A stretch of 64,000 nt of DNA from Cherax quadricarinatus (taxonomy: Eukaryota; Arthropoda; Malacostraca; Decapoda; Parastacidae): positions 47,829,928 to 47,893,927 of the forward strand of contig NC_091292.1 of assembly GCF_038502225.1 (NCBI RefSeq), given 5' to 3'. The position numbers were made by a program, and so were the translations under genes. Under the pieces are notes generated by a model. That model worked only from the letters and a program-made list of their open reading frames with translations, did no database searches and was not told the origin of the DNA. Every line of letters begins with the position of its first letter. Within the stretch, counting starts at the first letter, position 1. Of this stretch, positions 1-11,455 are shown piece after piece.

Positions 1-35
1 AATCAGTATTCAGGATTATTTCTCTAGCTACTTGG
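1..35. other. Left edge outside the 47-bp array
   Basis: The first 35 bases do not align to the 47-bp monomer, whereas from about 36 (CTTTTCATGGTAGG) the array pattern is continuous. This may be the true left border of the satellite or a badly decayed unit. The stretch is too short to identify. Confidence 0.45.
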
Positions 36-2229
36 CTTTTCATGGTAGGTTCTTCAAGCTCGTTAGGTCCTTCATTGGATCACTTTTAATGCTGGGTCAT
101 TCAAGCTTATTAAATCCTTCCTTGGATCACTTTTAATGCTGGGTCATTCAAGCTTGTTAGGTTCTTAGTTGGATCACTTTTCATGTTGGGTCCTTCAAGC
201 TCGTTATGTCCTTCCTTGGATCGCTTATAATGCTGGGTCCTTCAAGCTTGTTAGGTCATTCCTTGGATCACTTTTCAGTGCTGGGCCCTTCAAGTTTGTT
301 GGGTCCTTCTTTGGATCGCTTACCATGTTAGGTCCTTCCTTGGATCACTTTCAATGCTGGGTCCGTCAAATTTGTTAGGTCAATCCTGGGATCACTTTTC
401 ACGCTGGGTCTTTCAAGCTTGTTATGTCCTTCCTTGGATCACTTTTCATGCTGGGTCCTTCAAGCTTGTTAGGTCCTTAATTGCATCACTTTTCATGATG
501 GGTCCTTCAAGCTTCTTAGGTCCTTACTTGCATCACTATTCATGCTGGGTCCTTCAAGCTTCTTAGGTCCTTCCTTGGATCACTTTTCATGCTCGGTTCA
601 TCAAATTTGTTAGGTCAATCCTTGGATCACTTTTCACGTTGGTTCTTTCAAGCTTGTTATGTCCTTCTTTGGATCACTTTTCATGCTGGGTCCTTCAAGC
701 TTGTTAGGTCCTTCCATGGATCACTTTTCATGCAGGGGCTTTAAGCTTGTTTAGGTCCTTCCGTGGATAACTTTTCATGCTATGTCATTCAAGCTTGTTA
801 GGTACTTCTTTGGACCACTTTTAATGCTGGGTCCTTTAAGCTTCTTAGGTTCTACCTTGGATCACATTTCATTCTGGGTCCTTCAAGCTTGTTAGGTCCT
901 TCCTTGGATCATTTCTCGTTCTGGGTCCTTCATGCTTGTTACGTCCTTCATTCTATCACTTTTCATGCTGGGATCCTTCAAGATTGTAAGGTCCTTCAAT
1001 GAATCACTTTTCATGCTGGGATCTTTCAAGCTTGTTAGGTTTTTCGTTGGATCACATTTCACGCTGGGATCCTTCGAGCTTGTTAGGTCCTTCCTTGGAT
1101 CACTTTTCAATGCTGGGTCCTTCAAGTTTGTTAGGTCCTTGCTTGGGTCACTTTTCATGTTGTGTCCTTTAAGCTTGTTAGGTTCTTCCTTGGATCACTT
1201 TTCATGCTGGGTCCTTCAAGCTTGTTAGGTCATTCCTTGGATCACTTTTCATGCTGGGTCCTTCAAGCTTGTTAGGTCCTTCCTTAGATCACTTTTCATG
1301 ATGGGTCCTTCAAACGTCTTAGTTCCTTCCATGCATCACTTTTCACGATGGGTCCTTCAAGCTTCTTAGGTCCTTCCTTGGATCACTTTTCATGCTGGGT
1401 CCGTCAAATTTGCTAGGTGAGTCCTTGGATCACTTTTCACGCTTGGTCCTTCATGCTTGTTATATCCTTCCTTGGATTACTTTTCTTGCTGGGTCCTTCA
1501 AGATTGTTAGGTCCTTCCTGGAATCACTTTTAATGCTGGGCCTTTAAACTTGTTTAGGTCCTTCCTTGGATCACTTTTCATGCTGGGTCATTCAAGCCTG
1601 TTAGGTACTTCTTTGGATCACTTTTCTTGCTGAGTCCTTTAAGCTTGTTAGGTCATTCCTTGGTTCACTTTTCATACTGGGTCCTTCAAGCTTGTTAGGT
1701 CCTTCCTTGGATCACTTTTCATGCTGGGTCCTTCAAGCTTGTTAGGTCCTTCCTTCTCGCTCTGGGTCCTCTATGCTTGTTACGTACTTCTTCCTATCAC
1801 TTTTCATGATGGGATCCTTCAAGCTTGATAGGTCCTTCCTTGAATCACTTTTCATGCGGGTATCTTTCAAGCTTGTTAGGTCTTTCGTTCGATCACTTTT
1901 CATGATGGGATCCTTCAAGCTTGTTATGTCCTTCCTTGGATCACTTTTCATGCTGGGTCTCTCAAGCTTGTTAGGTCTTTCTTTGGATCACTTTTCATGC
2001 TGGGTCCTTAAGCTTGTCAGGTCCTTCCTTGGATCACTTTTCATGATGTGTCCTTCAAGCTTGTTAGGTCTTTCTTTGGATCACTTTTCATGCTGGGTCC
2101 TTCAAGCTTGTTACGTCCTTCCTTGAATCACTTTTCATGCTGTGTCTTTCAAGCCCGTTAGGTCCTTCCTTGGATCACTGTTCATGCTTGGTCCTTCAAG
2201 CTTCTTAGTTACTTCCTTGGATCACTGTT
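36..2229 (+). repeat. 47-bp satellite array, left block
   Basis: Direct tandem repeat with a 47-bp period. Positions 1709-1755 are a clean monomer running GGATCAC, TTTTCATGCTGGG, TCCTTCAAGCTTGTTAGG, TCCTTCCTT. Each unit normally holds one HindIII site (AAGCTT) and one GATC. By my count that monomer has 19 T, 12 C, 10 G and 6 A, so the plus strand is strongly T-rich. GGTCCTTC occurs twice per unit, 19 bases apart. Units here are more diverged from one another than in the centre of the array. The block stops at about 2229 within a unit (GGATCACTGTT), where element A is inserted, and the rest of that unit resumes at about 6225. Short ORFs inside are by-products of the repeat. Confidence 0.95.
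950..1110 (+). repeat. 48-bp unit variant block (leftmost copy)
   Basis: Several consecutive units carry GGGATC where the consensus has GGGTC, adding one base and making the unit 48 bp. This keeps one reading frame across units on both strands, giving 16-residue repeats of the type MKSDPxKDLTSLKDP on the minus strand. A second block lies at about 1797-1950. The units differ from the later blocks at 11.1-39.4 kb, so this copy is older or independently derived. Confidence 0.6.
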
Positions 2230-2285
2230 GACGTGTACTTGGCTCTGTGAAGACCTGTTTGCGCGCTCTCTAGAATTGAAGCAAG

Positions 2286-3122
2286 ATGCCCTCCATCGAG
2301 CAACTTTACCAACAGCTTAAGGAAGAATTGAGGTTGGCGAATATGGAAATTCGGCGACTGACCTAGGAAAACAAAAAGATTCGGAGTAGTCCTCCTGTTT
2401 TGAGTCCTCAGGTCAAGAAGGGAAACTGGTTAGTGGCTGGACAGCAAGGAAAGAAGTTGACGATCAAGAAGACGAATGGTAAGGTAGAAACGATGAAGAA
2501 GAAAGAGACTGCCGTGGAAACTGTTGTGGAAACATCCAATACATTCTCAGTGCTACCCGACGAATGTGAGTCGACTACTGGGAACGTCACGACGAAAGAC
2601 ATTAAGGAAGGTACGAATATTGTTGTTGTTGGGGATAGCCAAGTTAGGTATATGGATAGGGCGTTCTGCTTGAAGGACAGGAGTAGGAGACAGAGAGTTT
2701 GCTTTCCTGGGGCTGGGATGGAGGATATTGTTAGCCGTCTGGATGACATCATGAGAGGTAATGGGAGCAATCCTATTATCTGTCTCAGTGCTGGAGGCAA
2801 CGATGTTGGCAGACGTAGGAGTGAGGACCTGATTAGCAGGTATAGGTCATTAATAGAAATAATTAGAAGTAAGGGTGGGAATCCTCTCATATGTGGTATT
2901 TTGCCAAGGAGGGGAGTTGGAAATGAATGGTTGTCCAGGGCAATTGGTGTCAATTGCTGGCTGGACAAATACTGTAAGGAAAATGCGGTAACATTCATTG
3001 ACAACTGGGACCTCTTCTATGGCAGAAATGACATGTATGCTAGGGATGGGGTTCACTTATCTAGGTGTGGGGTGGGAGCACTGGCAACTGCAGTGGAGGG
3101 AGCAGTTAGGACTTTAAACTAG
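2286..3122 (+). pseudogene. Element A ORF1: SGNH/esterase-domain protein, interrupted by TAG
   Basis: I start this at ATG 2286 because the frame continues into the conserved domain and begins with a short coiled-coil-like segment (IEQLYQQLKEELRLANMEIRRL). A TAG at 2364-2366 (codon 27) breaks it. Downstream the frame is open to TAG 3120-3122. Counting from 2400, the SGNH blocks are GDSQ at residues 78-81 with the presumed nucleophile Ser80, FPGAG at 102-106, a GGND block, and DGVH at 216-219 with the Asp and His of the triad. Esterase-like ORF1 proteins are known from CR1 elements, where they are thought to act in RNP formation or membrane/lipid interaction, but no activity is shown here. A basic stretch precedes the domain. 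It could start downstream of the stop, but no ATG lies between the TAG and the domain in this frame. Confidence 0.82.
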
Positions 3123-3136
3123 GAATAGTTAGTGGT

Positions 3137-3601
3137 ATGGGTTTTGGCAGGAAAACAGTGAAGTCCCAGTGTAGTAATATTACGAGTTCTAGGGGAACTA
3201 GTAATAATAAGAACGAGATAGATATTGAAAAGCCAGGGACCTTGGGTGATAAGGACAGTAATAGGTTTAGTAGAAAAATAGAAATGAGCAGGAAGGGTAA
3301 AAAGAAAGGAGAGTCTTTCAATGTTTATTATGCTAATTGTCGTAGTGCTAGGAATAAGATGGACGAGTTGAGATTAGTTGATAGTGTAGGTAACATTGAT
3401 GTATTTGCCTTAACTGAGACGTGGTTTAATTCAAAAAGTCGGGACATGCCTGCGGAATGTCATATTCAGGGTTTTAAATTGTTCCAAGAAGATAGAAGTA
3501 TTGGGAGGGGGGGTGGGGTGGCATTGTATGTCCGAGATCGCTTGAACTGTTGCATAAAAACGGGTATTAAGTCTGAAGTAACACATACAGAGTCTGGATA
3601 G
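3137..3601 (+). pseudogene. Element A ORF2, part 1: N-terminal half of APE endonuclease
   Basis: Residues about 60-150 carry the start of an exonuclease-endonuclease-phosphatase fold: YYANCRS with the catalytic Asn, TETW with the metal-binding Glu, then GRGGGVALYVRD. The ORF breaks at TAG 3599-3601. Comparison with element B (ESVWLQ) shows that four bases are missing after GAGTCTG, so the true frame shifts at about 3597. In element B the ORF2 start overlaps the ORF1 stop; here the equivalent ATG has been lost and the first Met (3137) matches an internal Met of element B. Confidence 0.85.
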
Positions 3602-4737
3602 AATTTTCAGAGGGGCATGAAAAACTGATTTTAGGAGTGATATACCGTCCCCCAAACTTAGATAGGGACCAAGGGAAACTACTATGGGAGGAAATTGTTA
3701 AGGCCACAAGGCACGATAATGTAGTAATTCTAGGAGACTTTAACTTTAGTCATGTTGATTGGAATTTCTTGACTGGGAATTTAGAATCATACGACTTCTT
3801 AGAAGTATTTCAGGATTGTTTTTTGAAGCAGTTTGTGACAGAACCTACAAGGGGAAATAACCTGCTTGACTTAGTTATGGCAAACAATGAATCCCTAGTT
3901 AATAATTTAGAAATTTCAGAGGAACTGGGTGCTAGCGACCACAAATCAATTACATTTAGCATTGAATGGAATTACGATAGTAGCGATAACTCAGTAACAG
4001 TCCCAGATTTTCGCTTAGCAGATTACGATGGGCTTAGAGAACACTTATCATCTGTTGACTGGGGTAACGAAGAGAGCTATCAATATGACAGTTTTCTGAA
4101 CACTATACATGCTGCTCAAAGAGCGTTTATCCCATATAAAGAAATTAGATCAAATAGAAATGACCCAAAATGGATGAATAATAGGCTTAAATATCTACTA
4201 GGGCATAAGAAAGGAATTTATAGGCGTATCAAAAGAGGTGAGGGTCATCTTATGAATCAGTATATTGACATTAAGAGGGACATTAAAAAGGGGATAAGAA
4301 AAGCTAAAAGGGACTATGAAATTGAAGTTGCTAGGGATTCTAAAACTAACCCAAAAAGTTTTTTCCAGGTCTATAGAACAAAAGTTAGAGATAAGATAGG
4401 TCCCCTTAAAAATAACTATGGGCACCTTACTGACAAAGAGAATGAAATGTGCTTGATTTTAAATAATTATTTTCTCTCACTTTTTACACAGGAAGACACT
4501 AACAATATTCCAGTAATTAATTTTTACAGTGGGCTAGAAGAAGATAAATTATGTAACATCACAGTCACTAGTGAGATGGTTGTGAAGCAGATAGACAGAC
4601 TGAAGCAAAATAAGTCGCCGGGTCCTGATGAGGTTTTTTCAAGGGTTCTTAAGGAATGCAAAATGGAACTCTGTGAACCATTAACTAATATTTTTAATTT
4701 ATCTCTTCAAACAGGTGTAGTGTCTGATATGTGGTAG
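3598..4737 (+). pseudogene. Element A ORF2, part 2: C-terminal endonuclease and start of RT
   Basis: This continues part 1 after the frameshift. It holds the remaining endonuclease motifs: GVIYRPPNLDRD, GDFN (about 3733-3744) and GASDHKS with the catalytic Asp-His pair. A basic linker follows (KKGIRKAKRDYE), and then the first RT block (KSPGPDEVFSRVLKEC). The frame ends at TAG 4735-4737 after DMW, where element B reads DKWKMAN, so a Lys codon AAG has become TAG. Translation would resume in the same frame at ATG 4738. Confidence 0.85.
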
Positions 4738-6072
4738 ATGGCTAACGTAACTCCTATTTTTAAAACAGGGGACAAGTCGTTACCGTCAAATTACCGCCCA
4801 ATAAGCCTGACCTCAATTGTAGGCAAATTACTAGAGTCAATTATAGCTGAGATTATAAGAAGCCATCTCGATAAGCATAGCTTGATTAATGATACTCAGC
4901 ATGGATTCACAAGAGGCCGGTCTTGTCTAACTAATTTATTAACTTTCTCCAGTAAAGCTTTTGAGCCTGTTGACCACAATAAAGAATTTGATATTATTTA
5001 CTTAGATTTTAGTAAGGATTTTGATAGAGTTCCGCACCATAGACTGTTAAAGAAAGTGGCAGCTCATGGCATTGGGAGAAAAGTGCTCTCGTGGATCGAG
5101 TCATGGCTCACTGACAGGAAGCAGAGAGTGTCCATAAATGGGGTTAAATCCGAGTGGGGATCTGTAACAAGTGGCGTTCCACAGGGATCAGTCTTGGGCC
5201 CGTTGTTGTTTATAATATATATCAATGATCTTGATGAGGGAATTACTAGTGATATGAGCAAATTCGCCGATGACACAAAGATAGGTAGGATAATTGATTC
5301 AAACGTAGATGTTATGGAACTTCAGGAGGATTTAAACAAACTCTATTCTTGGTCAGAAAAGTGGCAGATGCAGTTCAATGTAGATAAATACAAGGTTCTG
5401 AAGCTTGGGAGTGCCCATAACCCTAGTACTTATAAGTTAAATGATGTAGAACTTAGCCATACAGATTGCGAAAAGGACTTGGGGGTTATGGTGAGCAGCA
5501 ACCTTAAACCAAGACAGCAATGCCTAAGCGTATGTAATAAGGCAAATAGATTACTGGGATTTATATCAAGAAGTGTAAGCAACAGAAGTCCAGAGGTCAT
5601 ACTGCAGCTTTATACATCATTAGTAAGGCCTCACCTAGATTATGCAGCTCAGTTCTGGTCTCCGTATTACAAAATGGACATAAATTCGTTAGAAAACATT
5701 CAGCGTAGGATGACTAAATTAATACATAGCATTAGAAATCTTCCTTATGAAGAAAGATTGAAGACTCTTAAGTTACATTCACTTGTTAGACGAAGAATGA
5801 GGAGAGACCTGATCGAAGTGTATAAGTGGAAGATAGGTATTAATAAAGGGGATATTAATAAGGTCTTGAGGATGTCTCTCCAAGAGAGAACCCGCAGTAA
5901 TGGATTTAAATTAGATAAGTTTATATTTAGAAAGGACATAGGAAAGTATTGGTTTGGAAATAGGGTAGTTGATGAGTGGAACAGTCTACCTAGTTGGGTT
6001 ATTGAGGCTGGGACTTTGGGTAGTTTCAAATCTAGGTTGGATAAGTACATGAGTGGGAGGGGTTGGATTTGA
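4738..6072 (+). pseudogene. Element A ORF2, part 3: reverse transcriptase core and C-terminal domain
   Basis: 444 residues with RT blocks in order: FKTGDKSLPSNYRPISLTS, QHGFTRGRSCLTNLL, YLDFSKDFDRVPH with the first catalytic Asp, GVPQGSVLGPLLF, KFADDTKIG with the FADD catalytic pair, and LGVMVSSNLKPRQQC. The conserved C-terminal part follows (FWSPYYKMDINSLENIQRR; GNRVVDEWNSLPS), typical of CR1 and Jockey-group elements. The Ala usual in FSKAFD is Asp here, another sign of decay. It would copy element RNA by target-primed reverse transcription. It is cut from its endonuclease half by the TAG at 4735. Confidence 0.9.
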
Positions 6073-6224
6073 GTGGGACTTTCACATCAGAGCTTATTTC
6101 TTGGGTGGCATTGAAAATTGGGTTGGGCAAATGTTTTATCATTGGGATGAATTGTAAAGCATCTGCCTAGTATGGGCCAGCAGGCCTCCTGCAGTGTTCC
6201 TCCTTTCTTATGTTCTTATGTTCA
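6073..6224 (+). other. Element A 3' UTR with octamer tail
   Basis: The last part (GGGCCAGCAGGCCTCCTGC) can fold: GCAGG pairs with CCTGC across CCT. It is followed by GTGTTCC and the tail TTCTTATG at 6205-6212 and 6213-6220, then a partial TTC. Element B ends with nearly the same 3' block although the UTR upstream differs, as expected if the RT recognises the 3' end. Confidence 0.75.
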
Positions 6225-9200
6225 TTCTTGGTGCTTGAAGCTTGTTTGGTTCTTCCTTGGATCGCTTACAATACTGGGTCCTTCAAACTTGTTAGGTCCT
6301 TCCTTTGATCACTTTTCATGCTGCGTCCTTCATGGTTGTTAGGTCCTTTCATGGATCGCCTTTCATGCTGGGTCCTTCAAGCTTGTTACGTCCTTCCTTG
6401 GATCACGTTTTAAGGTGGGTCGTACAACCTTTTTAAATCCTTCCTTGGATCACTTTTCAAGCTGGGTCCTTCAACTTGGTAAAGTCCTTCCTTGGATCAC
6501 TTTTCATGCTGGGTCCTTCAAGCTTGTTAGGTCTTTCCTTGGATCGCTTACCATGCTGGTCAGTCAAGCTTGTTAGGTCCTTCCTTGTATCACTTTTCAT
6601 GCTGCGCCCTTAAATTTGTTAGGTCCTTCCTTTGATCGCTTTTCATGCTGGGTCATTCAAGCTTGTTAGGACCTTTTTTTGTATCACTTTTCATGATGGG
6701 TTCTTCAACCTTGTTTAGGTGCTTCCTTGGATCACTTTTCATCTAGGTTTTAAAAGCTTGTTAGGTCTTTCTTTGGATCACTTTTCATGCTGGGTCCTTC
6801 AAGCTTGTCATGTTCTTTTTGGTTCACTTTTCATGCTGTGTCATTCAAGGTTTTTAGTTCCTTTTTTTGGATCACTTTTCATGCTGGGTCTTAAAAGCTT
6901 GTTAGGTCATTCCTTGGATCACTTATCATGATTGATCCTACAACCTTGTTAGGTCCTTCCATGGATCACTTTTCATGCTTGGTCCTTAAAGATTGTTAGG
7001 TCATTCCTTGGATCACTTATCATGCTGGGTCCTTCAAGCTTGTTATTTCCGTCCTTGGATCACTTTTCATACTGGGTACTTCAAGCTTGTTAGACCCTTC
7101 CTTGAATCGCTTTTCATGCTGGGTCTTTCAAGCTTGTTAGGTCTTTCCTTGAATCACTTTTCATGCGGTTTCCTTCAAGCTTGTTAGGACCTTCTTTGGA
7201 TCAGTTTTCATGCTGCGTACTTCAAGCTTGAATCACTTTTCGTTTTGGGTCCTTTATGCTTGCTATGTCCTTCCTTATATCACTTTTCATGTTGGGATCC
7301 TTCAAGCTCGTTAGGTCCCTCCTTGAATCACTATTCATGCTGGATAATTCAAGCTTGTTAGGTCATTCCTTGGATCACTTTTCATGCTGGGTCCTTAAAG
7401 TTTGTTAGGTACTTCGTTGGATCACTTTTAATGCGGGATCCGTCAAATTTGTTAGGTCAATCCTTGGATCACTTTTCACTCTGGGTCCTTCAACTTGGTA
7501 AAGTCCTTCCTTGGATCACTTTTCGTGCTGGGTCCTTCAAGCTTGTTAGGTCCTTCCTTGTATCACTTTTCATGCTGCGCCCTTAAATTTGTTAGGTCCT
7601 TCCTTTGATCGCTTTTCATGCTAGGTCATTCAAGCTTGTTATGACCTTTTTCTGGATCACTTTTCATGCTGGGTCCTTCAACCTTGTTTAGGTCCTTCCT
7701 TGGATCACTTTTCATGCTGGGTCCTTCAAGTTTGTTAGGTCCTTTCTTGGATCGCTTACCATGCTGGTCATTCAAGCTTGTTAGGTCCTTCCTTGTATCA
7801 CTTTTCATGCTGCGCCCTTAAATTTGTTAGGTCCTTCATTTGATCGCTTTTCATGCTGGGTCCTTCAACCTTGTTTAGGTCCTTCCTCGGATCACTTTTC
7901 AACTGGGTCTTAAAAGCTTGTTAGGTCTTTCTATGGATCACTTTTCATGCTGGGTCCTTCAAGCTTGTCATGTTCTTTTTGGTTCACTTTTCATCCTGTG
8001 TCATTCAAGGTTTTTAGTTCCTTTTTTTTGGATCACTTTTCATGCTGGGTCTTAAGAGCTTGTTAGGTCCTTCTTTGGATCACTTATCATGATTGATCCT
8101 ACAACCTTGTTAGGTCCTTCCTTGAATCACTTATCATGCTGGGTCCTCCAAGCCTGTTAGGTCCGTCCTTGGATCACTTTTCATACTGGGTCCTTCAAGC
8201 TTGTTAGGCCCTTTCTTGAATCGCTTTTCATGCTGGGTCTTTCAAGCTTGTTATGTCTTTCCTTGGATCACTTTTCTTGCTTGGTCCTTCAAACTTTTTA
8301 GGTCCTTCCTTGAATCACTTTTCATGCGGGGTCCTTCAAGCTTGTTAGGACCTTCTTTGGATCAGTTTTCATGCTGCGTACTTCAAGCTTGTTAGGTCCT
8401 TCCTTGAATCACTTATCGTTCTGGGTCCTTTATGCTTGTTACCTCCTTCCTTATATCAATTCTCATGCTGGGATCCTTCAAACTCGTTAGGTCCTTCCTT
8501 GAATCACTATTCCTGGTGGATAATTCATGCTTGTTAGGTCTGTCCTTGGATCACTTTTCATACTGGGTCCTTCAAGCATGTTAGGCCCTTTCTTGAATCG
8601 CTTTTCATGCTGGGTCTTTCAAGCTTGTTAGGTCTTTCCTTGGATCACTTTTCTTGCTTGGTCCTTCAAACTTTTTAGGTCCTTCCTTGAATCACTTTTC
8701 ATGCTGGGTCCTTCAAGCTTGTTAGGTCCGTCCTTGGATCACTTTTCATACTGGGTCCTTCAAGCTTGTTAGGCCCTTCCTTGAATCGCTTTTCATGCTG
8801 GGTCTATCAAGCTTGTTAGGTCTTTCCTTGAATCACTTTTCATGCGGGGTCCTTCAAGCTTGTTAGGACCTTCTTTGGATCAGTTTTCATGCTGCGTACT
8901 TCAAGCTTGTTATGTCCTTCCTTGAATCACTTTTCGTTCTGGGTCCTTTATGCTTGTTACGTCCTTCCTTATATCACTTTTCATGCTGGGATCCTTCAAG
9001 CTCGTTAGGTCCCTCCTTGAATCACTATTCATGCTGGATAATTCAAGCTTGTTAGGTCATTCCTTGGATCACTTTTCATGCTGGGTCCTTAAAGTTTGTT
9101 AGGTACTTCGTTGGATCACTTTTAATGCTGGATCCGTCAAATTTGTTAGGTCAATCCTTGGATCACTTTTCACTCTGGGTCCTTCAAGCTTGTTAGGTCC

Positions 9201-11103
9201 TACCTTGGATCACTTTTCATGCTGGGACTTTAAGCTTGTTTTGGTCCTTCCTTGGATCCCTTTTCAAGCTGGGTCCTTCAACTTGGTAAAGTCCTTCCTT
9301 GGATCACTTTTCGTGCTGGGTCCTTCAAGCTTGTTAGGTCCTTCCTTGTATCACTTTTCATGCTGCGCCCTTAAATTTGTTAGGTCCTTCCTTTGATCGC
9401 TTTTCATGCTAGGTCATTCAAGCTTGTTATGACCTTTTTCTGGATCACTTTCCATGCTGGGTCCTTCAACCTTGTTTAGGTCCTTCCTTGTATCACTTTT
9501 CATCTGGGTCTTAAAAGCTTGTTAGGTCTTTCCTTGGATCACTTTTCATGCTGGGTCCTTCAAGCTTGTCATGTTCTTTTTGGTTCACTTTTCATACTGT
9601 GTCATTCAAGGTTTTAGTTCCTTTTCTGGATCACTTTTCATGCTCGGTCTTAAAAGCTTGTTAGGTCCTTCCTTGGATCACTTATCGTGATTGATCCTAC
9701 AACCTTGTTAGGTCCTTCCATGGATCACTTTTCATGCTTGGTCCTTAAAGATTGTTAGGTCATTCCTTTTATCACTTTTCATGCTGGGTATTTCAAGCTT
9801 GTTAGGTCCTTCCTTGAATCGCTTATCATGCTGGGTCCTTCAAGCTTGTTAGGTCCTTCCTTGGATCACTTTTCATACTGGGTCCTTCGAGCTTGTTAGG
9901 CCCTTCCTTGAATCGCATTTCATGCTGGGTCTTTCAAGCTTGTTAAGTCCTTCCTTGGATCACTTTTCATGCTGAGTCTTTCAAACTTATTTGGTCCTTC
10001 ATTGGATCACTTTTCATACTGGGTCCATCAAGCTTGTGAGGTCCTTTCTTGGATCACGTTTAATGCTGGGTCCTTCAAGCTTGTTAGGTCCTTCCTTGGA
10101 TCATTTTTAATGCTGGGTCTTTCAAGCTTGTTAGGTCCTTCCTTGGATCACTTTTAATGCTGGGTCTTTCAAGCTAGTTAGGTCCTTAGTTGAGTCACTT
10201 TTCATGCTGGGTCATTCAAGCTCGTTACGTCCTTCCTTGGATCACTTTTAATGCTTGGTCCTTCAAGCTTGTTAGGTCTTTCCTTGGATCACTTTTAATG
10301 CTGGGTCTTTCAAGCTAGTTAGGTCCTTAGTTGAGTCACTTTTCATGCAGGGTCATTCAAGCTCGTTAGGTCCTTTCTTGGATCACTTTTCAATGCTGGG
10401 TCCTTCAAGTTTCTTAGGTCCTTCTTTGGATCGCTTATTATGCTGGGTCCTTCAAGATTGTTAGATCCTTCATTGGATCACTTTTCAATGCTGGGTCCTT
10501 AAAGTTTGTTAGGTCCTTGCTTGGGTATCTTTTCATGTTGGGTCCTTTAAGCTTGTTAGGTTCTTCCTTGGTTCACTTTTCATGCTGTGTCCTTCAATCT
10601 TGTTAGGACATTCCTTGGATCACTTTTCATACTGGGTCATTCAAACGTCTTAGGTCCTTCCTTGCATCACTTTTCACGATGGGTCCTTCAAGCTTCTTAG
10701 GTCCTTCCTTGGATCACTTTTCATGCTGGGTCCGTCAAATTTGTTAGGTGAGTCCTTGGATCACTTTTCGTGCTTGGTCCTTCAAGCTCGTTATATCCTT
10801 CCTTGGATCACTTTTCTTGCTGGGTCCTTCAAGATTGTTAGGTCCTTCCTGGAATCACTTTTAATGCTGGGCCTTTAAGCTTGTTTAGGTCCTTCCTTGG
10901 ATCATTTTTCATGCTGAGTCATTCAAGCTTGTTAGGTTCTTCTTTGGATCACTTTTCTTTCTGAGTCCTTTAAGCTTGTTAGATCCTTCCTTGGATCACT
11001 TTTCATAATGGGTCGTTCAAGCTTGTTAGGTCCTTCCTTGGATCACTTTTCATGCTGGGTCCTTCAAGCTTGTTAGGTCCTTCCATGGATCACTTTTCGT
11101 TCT

Positions 11104-11455
11104 GTGTCCTCTATGCTTGTTACGTACTTCTTCCTATCACTTTTCATGCTCGGATCCTTCAAGCTTGATAGGTCTTTCCTTGAATCACTTTTCATGCGGG
11201 GATCTTTCAAGCTTGTTAGGTCTTTCGCTCGATCACTTTTCATGACGGGATCCTTCAAGCTTGTTATGTCCTTCCTTGGATCACTTTTCATGCTGGGTCC
11301 TTCAAGCTTGTCAGGTCCTTCCTTGGATCACTTTTCATGATGTGTCCTTCAAGCTTGTTAGGTCCTTCTTTGGATCACTTTTCATGTTGCGTCCTTCAAG
11401 CTTGTTAGGTCCTTCCTTGAATCTCTTTTCATGCTGGGTCTTTCAAGCCCGTTAG
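11104..11455 (+). repeat. 48-bp unit variant block
   Basis: First copy of the block found later at 13.3, 16.3, 21.6 and 39.2 kb. It contains GGATCC (BamHI) instead of GGTCC and the rare GGTCTTTCGCTCG segment. Both strands stay open for several units because 48 is divisible by three. Confidence 0.7.

Larger units (their letters stand above)
2230..6224 (+). mobile_element. CR1-like non-LTR retrotransposon, element A (near full length, defective)
   Basis: The element sits inside a 47-bp monomer: flanks GGATCACTGTT and CATTCTTGGTGCTTGAAGC rejoin to the order seen in uninterrupted copies near 13,765, with no clear target-site duplication. The order is a short 5' leader (2230-2285), ORF1 with a coiled-coil start and an SGNH/esterase-like domain, ORF2 with an APE-type endonuclease and a reverse transcriptase, a 3' UTR of about 150 bases, and a tail of TTCTTATG repeats. 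This architecture and an octamer tail are established features of the CR1/L2 group. It is inactive: TAG at 2364-2366 in ORF1, a 4-nt deletion near 3597, and TAG at 4735-4737 in ORF2. The exact clade is my inference from motifs. Confidence 0.9.

Noticed and set aside
169..2126. Many short ORFs in the satellite with products like MLGPSSLLGPSLDHFSCW or MKSDPRKDLTSLKDP
   Set aside because: They follow the 47- or 48-bp period, end at the TAG in TGTTAGG of consensus units, and have no independent coding evidence.
2408..3004. 198-codon minus-strand ORF
   Set aside because: Antisense shadow of element A ORF1, which has clear SGNH motifs on the plus strand.
2400..3122. TTG start at 2400 for element A ORF1
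   Set aside because: The frame is open upstream to ATG 2286 except for one TAG, and the upstream part gives the expected coiled-coil start. A TTG start is not expected in a eukaryote.
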